A stretch of DNA of 64,000 nt from Pomphorhynchus laevis (GCA_012934845.2 WNNJ02000463.1:44582-108581); one strand, 5' to 3'. Positions 21,644 to 32,830 are shown, counted from the stretch's first letter. Made by a program: numbers and translations. The notes: generated from the sequence alone by a model not told the origin.

Positions 21644-23980
21644 TTAGATTATAATCAGGGCTCGCAATAGAGTTCTTACATTTGACACACTTGGTAATGA
21701 ATATCTTGCGTCAGTAGCTCCTTCTCCAACCTTGACAGAGTACACCTTACAGTTATCTTTCAGGTGACTCTCACTTGTGGCTCTAAGGGCTTTGAATGTA
21801 TCTTCGTCTGTGGCATCATCACCGATTGCCATTACAAAATTCCATTTATTTTCAAGAAGCCATTGTAAAGCAGCTTTACCTTTATCGACTCCAAGTAATC
21901 GTACTTCCAACACACAATTTCCTTCCAACAGATTAAGATTTAACTGATCACACAGATATTTCAATTGATATCGGAATTGTTTCACAACAGTTTCTGCAAT
22001 ATCATGGTCGCTAACAGCTCTATAATGCCATGCAATTGAACTTGGTTTATGTTCTATTGTTGACTCTGGGCATCTCTCTTTCATTTGTTCAAAAATTGAG
22101 ATAACGTGGGCTTTCCATGTCTTTGAGATGCTATCTTCTGATATAAGTCCAGAATCAATTATCGAGTCACTGGAGTTTCTCTCATTTGCTGCATCTTCGG
22201 CAGCATTTACAAGATCTGCTTGGTAATCGTAATTATTGCTGTCTGGCAGTAACTTGGTCCACTCTGATTTTCTTTTAAGCCAAAGACCGTGCTCAGCTGC
22301 TATATCTAAAGCAGGAATATGATCCCCCAACCACGTCTGTAAAATTTCTCGATCTCTCCCACTTATCAAAACAACAGTATTCTTGCTATCCGAACATAGT
22401 AAATGAAGAAGGGCCATTAATTCTCTATCGGGATCAACTGCCAAAGGGTCATTATGAAATGACACCAATGTACCGTCATAGTCTAATAGAAGAAGACGGA
22501 TTTTAGCCTGTTTATAATCTTCCTTTAATTGTTTATATCCAATACACTCGGGACATCCCAAATCTGTAATACAGTTCCGGTTACGCTTAGAAGCAAGGCG
22601 TAAATTGTATATAAAACGAGACGCCCATGTTTGCACAGTATAGTTTCGTACGATTGTCTGCAGCTTAATCATTCGCTTTTTCTGCTCATCTAGTGGCATT
22701 TCTAGAGCAAGCTTTATCCCTTCTACTATATCATTGAGGTTGTTTGGATTAACGATAATACCATCTGTCAGTTCATCGGCTGCGCCTGCCATTTCACTTA
22801 AAATAAGCACTCCTGCTTCGCAACCGTGCTTAGCTGCAATGTACTCCTTAGCTACGAGGTTCATACCGTCACGTAACGGTGTAACGAGGCATATATCCGC
22901 TTCTCGGAGCATTGGGCATAATTCGTCAAATGTAAATGACCTTGACACGTACACGATGGGTGACCATTGGAACGTGTTAAAATTTCCATTCACTTTACCA
23001 GTTAATGTTTCAATTTCATCTTTTAACTCTCGATATTCTTCGACGCCGCCTCTACACGGTACGACAATCATAACCAAAGTAACCTTTTCGCGGTATTGCT
23101 TATATTTTTCAAGAAATTTGTTATAAGCTCTTATTCGTTGAGGAATTCCTTTAGTGTAATCTAGACGATCTACGGAAAGTATTATTTTCACACCAAGTTG
23201 CTTAAGATTATGAAATCCCCAGTCTTCGCTAAGAGGCTTAATTTCCGCATGTGCATATTTATCATAATCAACACTCATTGGATAAACGTCTACAGATATC
23301 TGACGATTACCCCAGTATATCTGATTGGAACCAACGCAATCAACTTTGCATATACTTTGCACAGCACTCGAAAAATGTCTAAAATACCCGAATGTATGAA
23401 ATCCAATGCTGTCAGCACCTAATGTACCTATTAGTAAATCTTTACGCCATGGTAGTGTTCGAAATATTTCGTAGGACGGAAACGGAATATGTAAAAAGAA
23501 CCCAATGGCCACAGATGCAAGTTTCTCTCGAATCATTGTAGGAAGTAGCATAAGCTGATAGTCGTTAATCCAAATGAGATCACGAGACTCGTCTATATTT
23601 GCATGCACCACTTCAGCAAATTTTTTATTTACACTTTCATACGAGTTCCAATAATCATCAGCGTAATTCGTGAATTGAGTGAAGTAGTGAAATAGCGGCC
23701 ATAAGGTCTTATTGGAAAAACCGGAATAGAAATTTTCATAATCCTCATCTGTCAAAAATACTGGAACCATTTTTTCTTTTTCCAACTGCAGTGAAAGCTT
23801 TCTCTGATCTTCCTCGTCCGGTACGGCTATTCCAGGCCAACCAATCCACAGCTTTTCATAATCTTGAAGACAACTAAGCCCAGTAGCTACACCACCGATG
23901 CTCTGTGTAAAGGAAAATCCATCCGCTGTTCTAGATACCGTAATTGAAAGACGATTTGAAACAATTACAATCCTATGCAT
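21644..23980 (-). CDS. Bifunctional trehalose-6-phosphate synthase/phosphatase (OtsA-OtsB fusion)
   Basis: The enzyme makes trehalose-6-phosphate from UDP-glucose and glucose-6-phosphate, then dephosphorylates it to trehalose, in the cytosol. The 778-residue protein is one uninterrupted frame. Residues 1-465 are a GT20 synthase: IVIVSNRL at 4-11, SIGG at 27-30, SVDRLDYTKGIPQR at 269-282 and TPLRDGMNLVAKEY at 367-380. Residues about 490-775 are a HAD phosphatase: DYDGT at 500-504, ISGRD at 539-543, VDKGKA at 698-703 and GDDATDED at 720-727. All expected catalytic motifs are present. The N-terminal QSIGGVATGL and WIGWPGI strings look like bacterial (Bacteroidetes-style) OtsA-OtsB fusions rather than the insect Tps1 form (SAGGLVTA, WVGWSGI). 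With the absence of introns, this suggests transfer from bacteria or retrocopying. The start at 23980 sits directly before the SNRL motif, as in the bacterial family. Confidence 0.93.
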   Translation of the reverse strand: MHRIVIVSNRLSITVSRTADGFSFTQSIGGVATGLSCLQDYEKLWIGWPGIAVPDEEDQRKLSLQLEKEKMVPVFLTDEDYENFYSGFSNKTLWPLFHYFTQFTNYADDYWNSYESVNKKFAEVVHANIDESRDLIWINDYQLMLLPTMIREKLASVAIGFFLHIPFPSYEIFRTLPWRKDLLIGTLGADSIGFHTFGYFRHFSSAVQSICKVDCVGSNQIYWGNRQISVDVYPMSVDYDKYAHAEIKPLSEDWGFHNLKQLGVKIILSVDRLDYTKGIPQRIRAYNKFLEKYKQYREKVTLVMIVVPCRGGVEEYRELKDEIETLTGKVNGNFNTFQWSPIVYVSRSFTFDELCPMLREADICLVTPLRDGMNLVAKEYIAAKHGCEAGVLILSEMAGAADELTDGIIVNPNNLNDIVEGIKLALEMPLDEQKKRMIKLQTIVRNYTVQTWASRFIYNLRLASKRNRNCITDLGCPECIGYKQLKEDYKQAKIRLLLLDYDGTLVSFHNDPLAVDPDRELMALLHLLCSDSKNTVVLISGRDREILQTWLGDHIPALDIAAEHGLWLKRKSEWTKLLPDSNNYDYQADLVNAAEDAANERNSSDSIIDSGLISEDSISKTWKAHVISIFEQMKERCPESTIEHKPSSIAWHYRAVSDHDIAETVVKQFRYQLKYLCDQLNLNLLEGNCVLEVRLLGVDKGKAALQWLLENKWNFVMAIGDDATDEDTFKALRATSESHLKDNCKVYSVKVGEGATDARYSLPSVSNVRTLLRALIII

Positions 23981-24437
23981 TTGAAATATGGCGATATTCG
24001 CTGCTGTTGCAAATCCTCAATAATGCTACCTTTGTAATGTCACAGAATTTGAATTTTTGTCGGAATTTATGCTTCACAAATCTAGATAAAGATATAAATA
24101 TTTTTTAAAGCATATTTAATCAATATTTTAACATTGACAGAATCTTTAAAAATAACAAAAATGCATTTTGACACAACTTATTAACAACCAGATAACTATG
24201 TAAATATATGACAAATGTAAGAATTTAAATTAAGCTGTTGCATAACAACATGATTGTTTAAATATAAGTACAACGTGTGCATAAAACGGATTAAAAATTT
24301 GCCTAATGTTCGGTTAACATTGTTAACGGAACATTTGCCTAATTGATGAAACAATAAAAACAGCGCACAATTAAGGACGGTGGATCACAAGCTATAATTA
24401 CAGAATACGCAAGTAGAAACGATTCTATGGAATATTT
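23981..24437. other. Upstream region of the trehalose gene
   Basis: 457 bp of A+T-rich DNA between the trehalose gene start and the retrotransposon cluster. It should hold the gene's promoter on the minus strand. I recognise no defined motif. Confidence 0.4.
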
Positions 24438-24475
24438 TTATTATACGAATTAAAAAAGTTCAAAAATGTGCACAA

Positions 24476-25750
24476 GTGAAAACGCTTATTGCGTGTAGGA
24501 GCATCAAAAAATTTACCATCGGTGCTTCAAACAACTTACAAAATCAAGCTAATATGGAACGGAACTCAGGTATTTCCAATGTAACATCGAATTTTCAAGC
24601 CAAAGAAAACAAGGTTAGTCCTATTTCGTCTAATTTTTTAATCTCAAGCACGGATGGAGAACTCCCTCCTGTGCCTAAAGTAGTGAATCTGGTAATAATC
24701 AGACTTCTTCAAAAATTTGAAAGGAAGAATCTTTTCAATATTTTTCTGAGAGAGTTTACAAGCTCTTATAAGAAGAGAATTCTATTTAATTCGATAAAAT
24801 ATTTAGATTCCGAAATCCGGGTTTCTTTCAGCTCTCCAGATCTGGCAGCATCGTACCTAGAATTTTTCGAAACACACCTAAAAGAATTTGGGTCAACTAC
24901 TTACAGGCCTATTCAGGCGACTCTGAAAATTAATAATTTTCCGCCCTTCGCAACGGAGGAAGATATCATTGCTCTCACATCTGAGTTCAAAATTCATAAA
25001 ATTCGCCCAATCCTGGGCAAGAAAGGCCAAGCTATACCAATAGCATTCTGTTCTACCGCAGTCGATCAGGCGGAATGTCTGGCTAAAAGCAAATGTAACC
25101 CCTTTCTGGGGTACAATCTTTCTTTCAATATCGTAGATGCTGATGACTTAACATACCCCCAATGCAATGGGTGCCACCTCTGGGGGCACTGGTCCTCGAA
25201 CTGTACTAGGCCCCATACGTGTGGGGTTTGCAGCTCTTCCGAAGTCCATGAGGGGAAATGTTCTCTCCCCCCTCTGTGTTCCAATTGTGGTGGTCAGCAC
25301 CCGGCCTGGTCTAGAAGATGTCCTATCTTGAAAGAATACAAATTAAGGCATTGTGGGGCACCGGTCAAACCGGCCCACTTTGCCGCTGCCAGCTTATCCA
25401 ATTCAAACGGTTATGGTATGTCGGACACCGACATTTTCAAAATTGTTGACGCAAGACTACAGATATATAAAGACGAGATTCGAGCCTTAACGAACCATCT
25501 GATAGCGAAATTCGAGGAGTCCCGTTCTCCTCCATCGACGATTCTTACCTCTTCAAAGAGAGCCCCCCGTTCTAAGAAGAGATCATCTTCTAAACAAAAG
25601 TTGGCTTCCTTGAAGTTGGCAAAGAAAGATTATATATGTTGGGGGTTGTTGGCCTCAAAGAGAGATGAAGATAATGCCGGTGGGCAAGTGTCTTCTCCTG
25701 GTAGGGCTGGGGGTGAGAAGGGCAACTTTCTCTCTCCTAGTTTCTGCTAG
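24476..25750 (+). pseudogene. Gag-like ORF1 of LINE copy A
   Basis: This RNA-binding nucleocapsid-like protein has a central region of the type seen in Jockey/I ORF1 (GELPPVPK near 24657, RPIQATLKINN near 24907). Three zinc knuckles follow near 25170-25320: CNGCHLWGHWSSNC (CX2CX4HX4C), CGVCSSSEVHEGKC, and CSNCGGQHPAWSRRC (CX2CX3HX6C). The C-terminus is basic and serine-rich. The ATG conserved with copy B (24466) is followed by a stop at 24496, and the long frame is in another register, so the N-terminus is broken. It is only about 45% identical to the copy B protein by eye. Confidence 0.8.
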
Positions 25751-25784
25751 GAGGTAGGCATCCCACTCCAGCTGTCGTAACACA

Positions 25785-28108
25785 ATGCAAAGTAGTCAAG
25801 AGCCTTTTTCACTGAATATACTTCAGTGGAATTCGGGAGGTGCTTCTGCCCTTAGCCTTCTATCTGGTAGAGATGCGGATGTTATAGTCCTTCAGGAGAC
25901 GCGGACTATCCGTATCCCCCAGGACATTACTCGATTTATCCCCAAGCATATTTACACCCACTTCACTCCGTACATAACCCCTCCTCACGCCTATTCATCT
26001 CAAGGTCTTTTAACCCTAGTTAAATGCTCCTTAAGATCATCCCTTCTTTTAAACTATTCTTGTCCAGCCCTGTCTTGTTTAGCTGTTTCACTTTGTAAGA
26101 ATGGTAAACGTATCAGCATAGCCAATATCTATATTAGGCCAGGGGAAATTCACAAGAACCGTGATCTCCTGGACTGTATTTTGGGTAGTGGCTATGACAT
26201 GTTACTCGGTGACTTCAACGACAGAACTGGTCGTTGGATTAATGCAGCACTCCGCAGAGCCAGGAACGATTACCTTATTCACAAACCACCGTCCCCAACT
26301 TTTCATTGCTCAACAACTAATTTTCTCCTCGACATATTACTGCTTCATAAGATGTGGTTGCTGAAACCCATCTGTACTGAGCAGTCGCGCCAAAAACAGA
26401 CCATCTCTCATGACCTAATTCGTTGGCGGATAGAGGAAGATACGTTGCTTATAAGGAGGTTTCACTTTGATCCCATCAGAGTGGCTTTCTTTCAGGCGGC
26501 TATTCAACTCTTCCCCAGAATTAGTAATGAGAATTTGACCGAATTTAATTCCTTCCTCTCCTCGCAAGCTACCGCGTTTCTTTCGACTACCTATAAAGGT
26601 CATATTTACAATCCCACTCCAACAAAACTCAAGGTTTTGGCTAAAATGCTACGTCTTCCCAATGTCTCTGTTTCCGCCAGGCAGGCCATCTCGAATGAAT
26701 ACTGGAGCACTAGATATAGGTTCCAGCTGAGCAGGGATAAGGCGAACATCGCTCACCTTAACCCTTCTCAGTCTTCCTTCTGGAAGATATTCAAGAAGGA
26801 GAAGTTTGTCTGTTGGAAGGATAGAGCTTTGGGTTGGATTGGTAGTATAGGCCTTGATAATGTTTTGAAGGAGTCACTATCCCTACATAATTATGGAGCC
26901 ACTCAATCTCCCCAACCAATCCCGCCTTGGGGTGACTTCAGGAGCAGGGACTTATCTGTTACAGATATCCTTAACTCCTGGGGGCCACTTCCGGGCACCT
27001 CTAAATCCGTCGCTCCACTATCTTCTCGAGTCTGTCAGCTTTTGACAGCCGATCAAAGAAGAGAAGTGGCCGTCACAATGCTTTTAGCCTCACCATCCGA
27101 TGTAGCCGGCATCAATATTAGTCGTAGAATTTTCTTACCAAAGCATAGTCCGGTTTCATGTCCCAGAGATCTGCGTCCCATTTCGATTCAAAACTCCCTC
27201 ATCTTCATAATAGCCATCAACTAGCTGTGGCTGTTTTCCTTGACTTTTCTGCTGCATTTGACCGCATTTCCATTCCCTTTGTTATCTCCTCTCTCAGGTC
27301 CCTCGGGTTGCCTGCGAGAATTGTTAACAGGGTGGAGATATTACTGTTTACCAAGAGGTTCTACTATGAAGACGACCCTGATGCGTGTCAGTTCTATCCT
27401 ATTACAGGTGTGCCCCAAGGATCCCCACTTTCTCCTATCTTATTTCTTGCTGCCTCCTTTGTACTATTCAAGAATTTTAAACGTGATCAACATCTAGTGG
27501 CATACGCTGATGATACCACGGCCCTGTTCTCTGGACGCAGGTGCAAAGATGTCGCTTCGGACATCAGCCGTTTCTTTTTAAGATTAACAGACCAGCTGAC
27601 CCTATCCAATCTTATTTTAAATTCATCCAAATCGCAGGTAGTTGTCTTTCATGGCACCCCTGCGACAAAGAAAAAATTAAAGAGACTAGCACTCTCAGCT
27701 CTATCTTCTATATTGACTAATCAACCACTCCCTACCTTCACAAGTCGAGTAAAATACCTGGGGTTCACTGTTACGGTGAACTGGTCGGCGAAAGCTGACC
27801 TGGATAGACTTAAACGTATCCTGAAGAAAGCTAGGTAGGTCCTGAAACGGGCTCAGCATCTGTCGTTGAATGGGAAAACCCAAGTGCGCCTCTGGGGTAC
27901 TTGGGCTATCTCGGGATTAGTCTTCTTTTCGAGAGGACGTCCTCCAGAGCAAAGACTAAGGTTTCTCAAGCTCCTCATATCGCGATTACCGCGCATAGTC
28001 CGCCTAGATTGGATTCTTCGGGGGGTGATAGACCCCGGGTGGTTCAGTCGAAGAGCGGCGTGTTGGATTAGCTGGAGGGCTCAGATCCCGCTGGACCTGA
28101 GGCCGTAG
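25785..28108 (+). pseudogene. Endonuclease-reverse transcriptase ORF2 of LINE copy A
   Basis: The ATG at 25785 opens an APE endonuclease (LNILQWNSGG, DVIVLQETR, MLLGDFNDRTGRW near 26200-26235) continuing to LRPISIQNSLIF at 27195. There a deletion of about 135 bp relative to copy B removes the segment preceding RT motif A and shifts frame. The RT core resumes as VFLDFSAAFDRI, GVPQGSPLSPILF and VAYADDTTALF (27230-27530), with a later stop at about 27836 inside the C-terminal region. The remaining sequence is about 88% identical to copy B by eye. Confidence 0.85.
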
Positions 28109-28607
28109 AATAAATAGAAGATGGAATGATTAACGAATTGATATTATTTTTGTTTTCTTGCATGTTTTGTTCTGTGTAACACGTTTTTTATCGGTTACAA
28201 GTTTTGTTTAAGAAAATCCTCATCTTATCTTATCTTATTATTTAACAACATGTTTCGGGTTGATCACTAAAAATTGCGCAAATTGTATGAAAACTCAGTT
28301 TTCAAGATAACCAAATTTTTCAGCTTAGGTGTGGGGGGGAAGTAACCCCTTGTCATCGTTATCATTGGTTAACAAAACACTAACTTTAGAAGCTGAAATA
28401 TTCAAAATTCCCTTGGAAATACCTGTGAACTGCTTCAATCTTGCTGAATTCTGCTCCAAATTTGTTGAAAATTGTGAAATCTTTGATTGCTCCGACGCAC
28501 TTTTACATTTGAACGATTGCTGCATTTTTGATAGTGTTTTCCTTTAGTTGCATTTTTGATAGTTTTCCTGTAGTTGGAACGTCAAATTGATTTATAACTT
28601 TTTTTAA

Positions 28608-29900
28608 ATGCAAAAAATGTGCACAAGTGAAAACGCTTATTGCGTGTCGGAGCATCAAAGCTCCAATGAAAATGTGCCTGTAATCAACGATTCCGCTAGA
28701 ATTACAAATGGTAAAGGTAAAGTATTTTCTCCTACATCTTTCCCTTCGGACTTGCAGGTTAGTCAATTTAATAAGAACTATGTTACTGACTCGGGGGAGC
28801 TCCCCCCGATACCGAAACTAAAAAATTTAGCAATCATTAATTCAGTTATGCCAATTGAAAAGCATAAGCTTTTCAATGTTTTCTTACGTAGCTTCGTCCA
28901 GAACTACTCTGGAAGAGTAGTATTCAATTCGGTCCGATCATTCGTTAATCAACTAAAAGTCTCATTTTCGTCACATGAACTAATGGATGCTTATGAGTCA
29001 TTTTTCAATAATAATCTGTCCCATCTGGGATCTCTAACGCTAAAGCCCCTACAGGCAACTGTTAAGATTTCTAATTACCCTCCTTATTTGGAGGAGGAAG
29101 ATCTGGTTCTCTTACGGGACACGTTCAAGTTGAGTTCTGTCCGCGGATTGAAATCTAAAACAGGGGAATCCTTACCTGTTGCGTTCTGCGGTACGGACTT
29201 AAACAACGCTGATATTTTGTCACGGAATGCAGTCAACCCCTTTATGGGGTATAATCTCAGATTCAATTTGGTTGATCAAGATTGCTTCACATTTCCTCAT
29301 TGTAACTCCTGCCACTGCTGGGGGCACTGGGCCTCCTCCTGTACGCGGGAGAAATCGTGCGGAGTATGCGGCAAATCTTCCTGTATCGCTTTGTCAAAGG
29401 GGGAGAGGTGCGTAGCTCCCCCAGTCTGTACTAATTGTGGTGGGGACCACCCCGCGTGGTCACGTCGTTGTCGTATTTTCAGAGAATATAGAATGAAATA
29501 TGCAGTCCCGGCTCCCCCAACTGGAAGTTTTGCTGCTGTTGCCGCGCAGCCATCAGAAAGAATGTCCAACATGGATATTTTGCACTTGCTGGACAACAAC
29601 AGGAAATATACATTCTCTCAAATACAGCAGTGGCTAGCACCCCTCCTTGGGGCGTTCCTAAGTTCTCCCTCAGTTCCGTTGCAATCGGAGAAAGATTGTC
29701 CGAAATCAAAGAAAAGGGGTGGATCAGCAAGATCGGTTCCACCCCTCAAGGTTGGCAAGCTGATAAAAGAGAAAGGCGCCTCAAAGGGAAATGAAGATAC
29801 TGCCCTGGGGTTACGATTCTGGATGGGGCTAGTGGCGGGAGGGGCGACCTTCCCGCACCTAGCTCTGTCTAGGTTGACTTCCCCCGTCCAACTTGTCTAA
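28608..29900 (+). CDS. Gag-like ORF1 protein of LINE copy B
   Basis: An open frame of 430 codons. The second ATG (28617, MCTSENAYCVSEHQ) aligns with the ATG of copy A and is the likelier start. It has a middle domain (SGELPPIPKLKN, LKPLQATVKISNYPP) and three zinc knuckles: CNSCHCWGHWASSC, a second cysteine-rich knuckle, and CTNCGGDHPAWSRRC, at about 29300-29475. The tail is lysine/serine-rich. The stop TAA is four bases before the ORF2 ATG (TAACACAATG), suggesting reinitiation or coupled translation. Confidence 0.85.
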   Translation: MQKMCTSENAYCVSEHQSSNENVPVINDSARITNGKGKVFSPTSFPSDLQVSQFNKNYVTDSGELPPIPKLKNLAIINSVMPIEKHKLFNVFLRSFVQNYSGRVVFNSVRSFVNQLKVSFSSHELMDAYESFFNNNLSHLGSLTLKPLQATVKISNYPPYLEEEDLVLLRDTFKLSSVRGLKSKTGESLPVAFCGTDLNNADILSRNAVNPFMGYNLRFNLVDQDCFTFPHCNSCHCWGHWASSCTREKSCGVCGKSSCIALSKGERCVAPPVCTNCGGDHPAWSRRCRIFREYRMKYAVPAPPTGSFAAVAAQPSERMSNMDILHLLDNNRKYTFSQIQQWLAPLLGAFLSSPSVPLQSEKDCPKSKKRGGSARSVPPLKVGKLIKEKGASKGNEDTALGLRFWMGLVAGGATFPHLALSRLTSPVQLV

Positions 29901-29904
29901 CACA

Positions 29905-32364
29905 ATGGTGAGTAAGCCTGAGCCTTTTTCACTGAATATTCTTCAGTGGAATTCGGGAGGTGCTTCTGCCCTTAGACTTTTATCTGGTAGAGATGCAGAT
30001 GTTATAGTCCTTCAGGAGACGCGGTCTATCCGTATCTCCCAGGACATTACTCGATTTATCCCTCAGCATATATACACCCACTTCACTCCGTATATAACGC
30101 CTCCTCACTCCTCTTCATCTCAAGGTCTTTTAACTTTAGTTAAATGATCCTTAAGATCTTCCCTCCTTCTTAACTATTCTTGTCCTGCCCTATCTTGTCT
30201 AGCTATATCACTTCGTAAGAACGGTAAATGTATCAGCATAGCCAATATTTATATACGGCCAGGAGAAATTCACAAGAACCGTGACCTCCTGGATCGTTTA
30301 TTGGGTAGCGGCTATGACATGTTACTTGGTGATTTCAACGACAGAACTGGTCGTTGGATTAATGCAGCAAACCGCAGAGCCAGGAACGAATATCTTATTC
30401 ACAAACCACCATCCCTCACCTTTCATTGCTCAACAACTAATTCACTCCTCGACATATTACTGCTTCATAAGAAGTGGTTGTTAAAACCCTTCTGTACTGA
30501 GCAGTTGCGCCAACAACAGACCACCTCTCATGACCTAATTCGTTGGCGGTTAGAGGAAGATACGTTGCTGAGGAGAAGGTTCCACTTTGATCCCGTCAGG
30601 GTGGCCTTATTTCAGGCAGCTATCCAACTATTCCCCCGAATTGGGAATGAGAGTTTGACCAAATTTAATACTTACCTCTCTTCGCAAGCTACCGCGATAC
30701 TATCGACTACCTATAAAGGTCGCATATACAATCCCACTCCAACAAAACTCAAGGTCCTAGCTAAAATGCTACATCTTCCTACTCTCTCTGTTTCCGCCAG
30801 ACAAGCCCTCTCGAATGAATACTGGAGCACTAGATATAGGTTCCAGTTGAGTAGGGATAAGGCAAGCATTTCTCGCCTTAGCCCTTCTCAGTCTTCCTTC
30901 TGGAAGATACTCAAGAAGGAGAAGTTTGTCTGTTGGAAGGATAGAGCATTAGGTTGGATTGGTAGAATAGGCCTTGATAAAGTTTTGGAGGAGGCACTAT
31001 CCCTTCACAATTATGGAGCCACTCATTCACCCCAACCAATCCCGCCTTGGTGTGACTTCAGGAGTAGGGACTTATCTGTTACAGATATCCTTAACTCATG
31101 GGGGCCACTCCCGGGCACCTCCAGAACCCATGCGCCACTCTCCACTCGTGTCTGTCAGCTTTTGACAGACAGTCAAAGAAAGGAAGTCGCCATAACAATG
31201 CTATTAGCCTCCCCTTCCGACATTGCTAACATAAATATTAGCCGTCGAGTATTTTTACCTAAAAAGAAGTCGATTACATGTCCCAAAGATCTGCGGCCTA
31301 TTTCAATTCAAAACTCCCTCATCTCCATTTACGAAAAAGCGCTTGCGCGTAAAATCCGCGACCATCTAAATAGGCGAAATTTAATCCCACCAGGTTTTCA
31401 TGGGTACGTAAAAGATCGCTCGGTCCATTCAGCAATAGGTGAAGTGCAACAGTTTTGTCAGGATAACAGTCATCAGCTTGCTGTTGCTGTCTTTCTTGAT
31501 TTTTCGGCTGCATTTGACTGCATTTCCATTCCTTTTGTTATCACTTCTCTCAGGTACCTCGGGTTGCCTGCGAGAATTGTTAACAGGGTGGAGATATTAC
31601 TGTTTACCAAGAGGTTCTACTATGAAGACGACCCTGATGCGTGTCAGTTCTATCCTATTACAGGTGTGCCCCAAGGATCCCCACTTTCTCCTATCTTATT
31701 TCTTGCTGCCTCCTTTGTACTATTCAAGAATTTTAAACGTGATCAACATCTAGTGGCATACGCTGATGATACCACGGCCCTGTTCTCTGGACGCAGGTGC
31801 AAAGATGTAGTCTCTGACATCAGCCATTTCTTTACTAGATTAAAAGATCAGCTGCCCATTTCCAATCTTGTTTTAAACTCCTCCAAATCGCAGGTGGTTG
31901 TCTTTAATGGCGCCCCTGTGACAAAGAAAACACTCAAAAGATTAGCACTATCAGCTCTATCTTCCATCCTGACTAATCAACCACTCCCTACCTTCACAAG
32001 TCGAGTAAGATACCTGGGGTTCACCATTACGGTGAACTGGTCAGCGAAAGCTGACCTGGATAGACTAAAACGTATCCTGAAGAGAGCTAGATGGGCCCTG
32101 AAACGGGCCCAACATCTGTCATTGAAAGAGAAATCCCAAGTGCGCCTCTGGGGTACTTGGGCTATCTCGGGATTAGTTTTCTTTTCAAGAGGACGTCCCC
32201 CAGAACAAAGACTAAGGTTTCTCAAGCTCCTCGTCTCGCGTTTACCCAGCATAGTCCGCACCGACTGGACTCTTCGGGGGGTGAAAGACCCCGGGTGGTT
32301 CAGTCGCAAGGCGGCGTGTTGGATTAATTGGGGGGCTCAGATCCCCATGGATTTGAGGCTATAA
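29905..32364 (+). pseudogene. Endonuclease-reverse transcriptase ORF2 of LINE copy B (one in-frame stop)
   Basis: 819 codons. The APE endonuclease comes first (LNILQWNSGG, VIVLQETR, MLLGDFNDRTGRW), then a linker, then RT with LRPISIQNSLISIYEKALARKI, VFLDFSAAFDCI (motif A), GVPQGSPLSPILF (motif B) and VAYADDTTALF (motif C). A C-terminal domain ends at GAQIPMDLRL. There is no RNase H, which fits Jockey better than I-type elements. A TGA at 30145-30147 interrupts the endonuclease where copy A has a cysteine codon; otherwise the frame is open. Confidence 0.87.
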
Positions 32365-32499
32365 TTCTGAAGAAAACGGGCTTGCATTTGAAGAGTGTCA
32401 ATTATCTATGAAGAAGATTTAGACTGTAACTGTATCATTGTATTTATTCTATTTATTTATCCTGCATGTTATTTATTATTAATAAAATCTATTATTATT

Positions 32500-32780
32500 A
32501 AAAAAATTTGGTTTCTAATAAACATACAATTAAAAAAGTCTAACAACGAAACGTTAATAAGAAATTTTCTGTTTGATTTTTCATTCTATACAAGATCTAC
32601 AATATATACAATTGAAATTCTTTGCATACTTTTTTGAAAATACTTTTTCCACCTTAAAAAAATTTTGGTTTCTAATAAACATACAATTAAAAAAGTATAA
32701 CAACGAAACGTCAATAAGAAATTTTCTGTTTGATTTTTCATTCTATACAAGATCTACAATATATACAATTGAAATTCTTG
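32500..32780. repeat. 157-bp-period tandem repeat ahead of the third retrotransposon
   Basis: 32500-32622 and 32657-32780 are near-identical (AAAAATTTGGTTTCTAATAA... to ...ATTGAAATTCTT), offset 157 bp, with only a few differences. They lie between the copy B tail and the RT/endonuclease ORF and look like 5' UTR monomers or a duplicated 5' end. Confidence 0.8.
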
Positions 32781-32830
32781 GCTGCTAGCTAACAAATACT
32801 TACATTACTTACACAAATTACATAACTTAT

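Larger units (their letters stand above)
24438..28245 (+). mobile_element. Jockey-like LINE, copy A, broken
   Basis: This two-ORF non-LTR retrotransposon has a gag-like ORF1 (24466-25750), an EN/RT ORF2 (25785-28108) and a 3' end with TCTTA repeats (about 28222-28240). A 15-bp string (24438-24452) just before the first ATG recurs after the third element at 35959-35973. Relative to copy B it has an early stop after MCTSENAYCV in ORF1. It also lacks about 135 bp in ORF2 at about 27215 and has a stop at about 27836. The copy is therefore not coding-competent. The next copy begins within a few hundred bases downstream, in the same orientation. Confidence 0.88.
28246..32499 (+). mobile_element. 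Jockey-like LINE, copy B, nearly intact
   Basis: It has the same organisation and orientation as copy A: a 5' UTR (about 28250-28607), ORF1 28608-29900, ORF2 29905-32364 and a 3' UTR ending in TTA-rich repeats and poly(A) near 32475-32507. The 5' and 3' UTRs do not resemble those of copy A, although the pol regions are close. The one clear defect is an in-frame TGA in ORF2. Head-to-tail placement directly after copy A suggests nested or tandem insertion. Confidence 0.88.
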
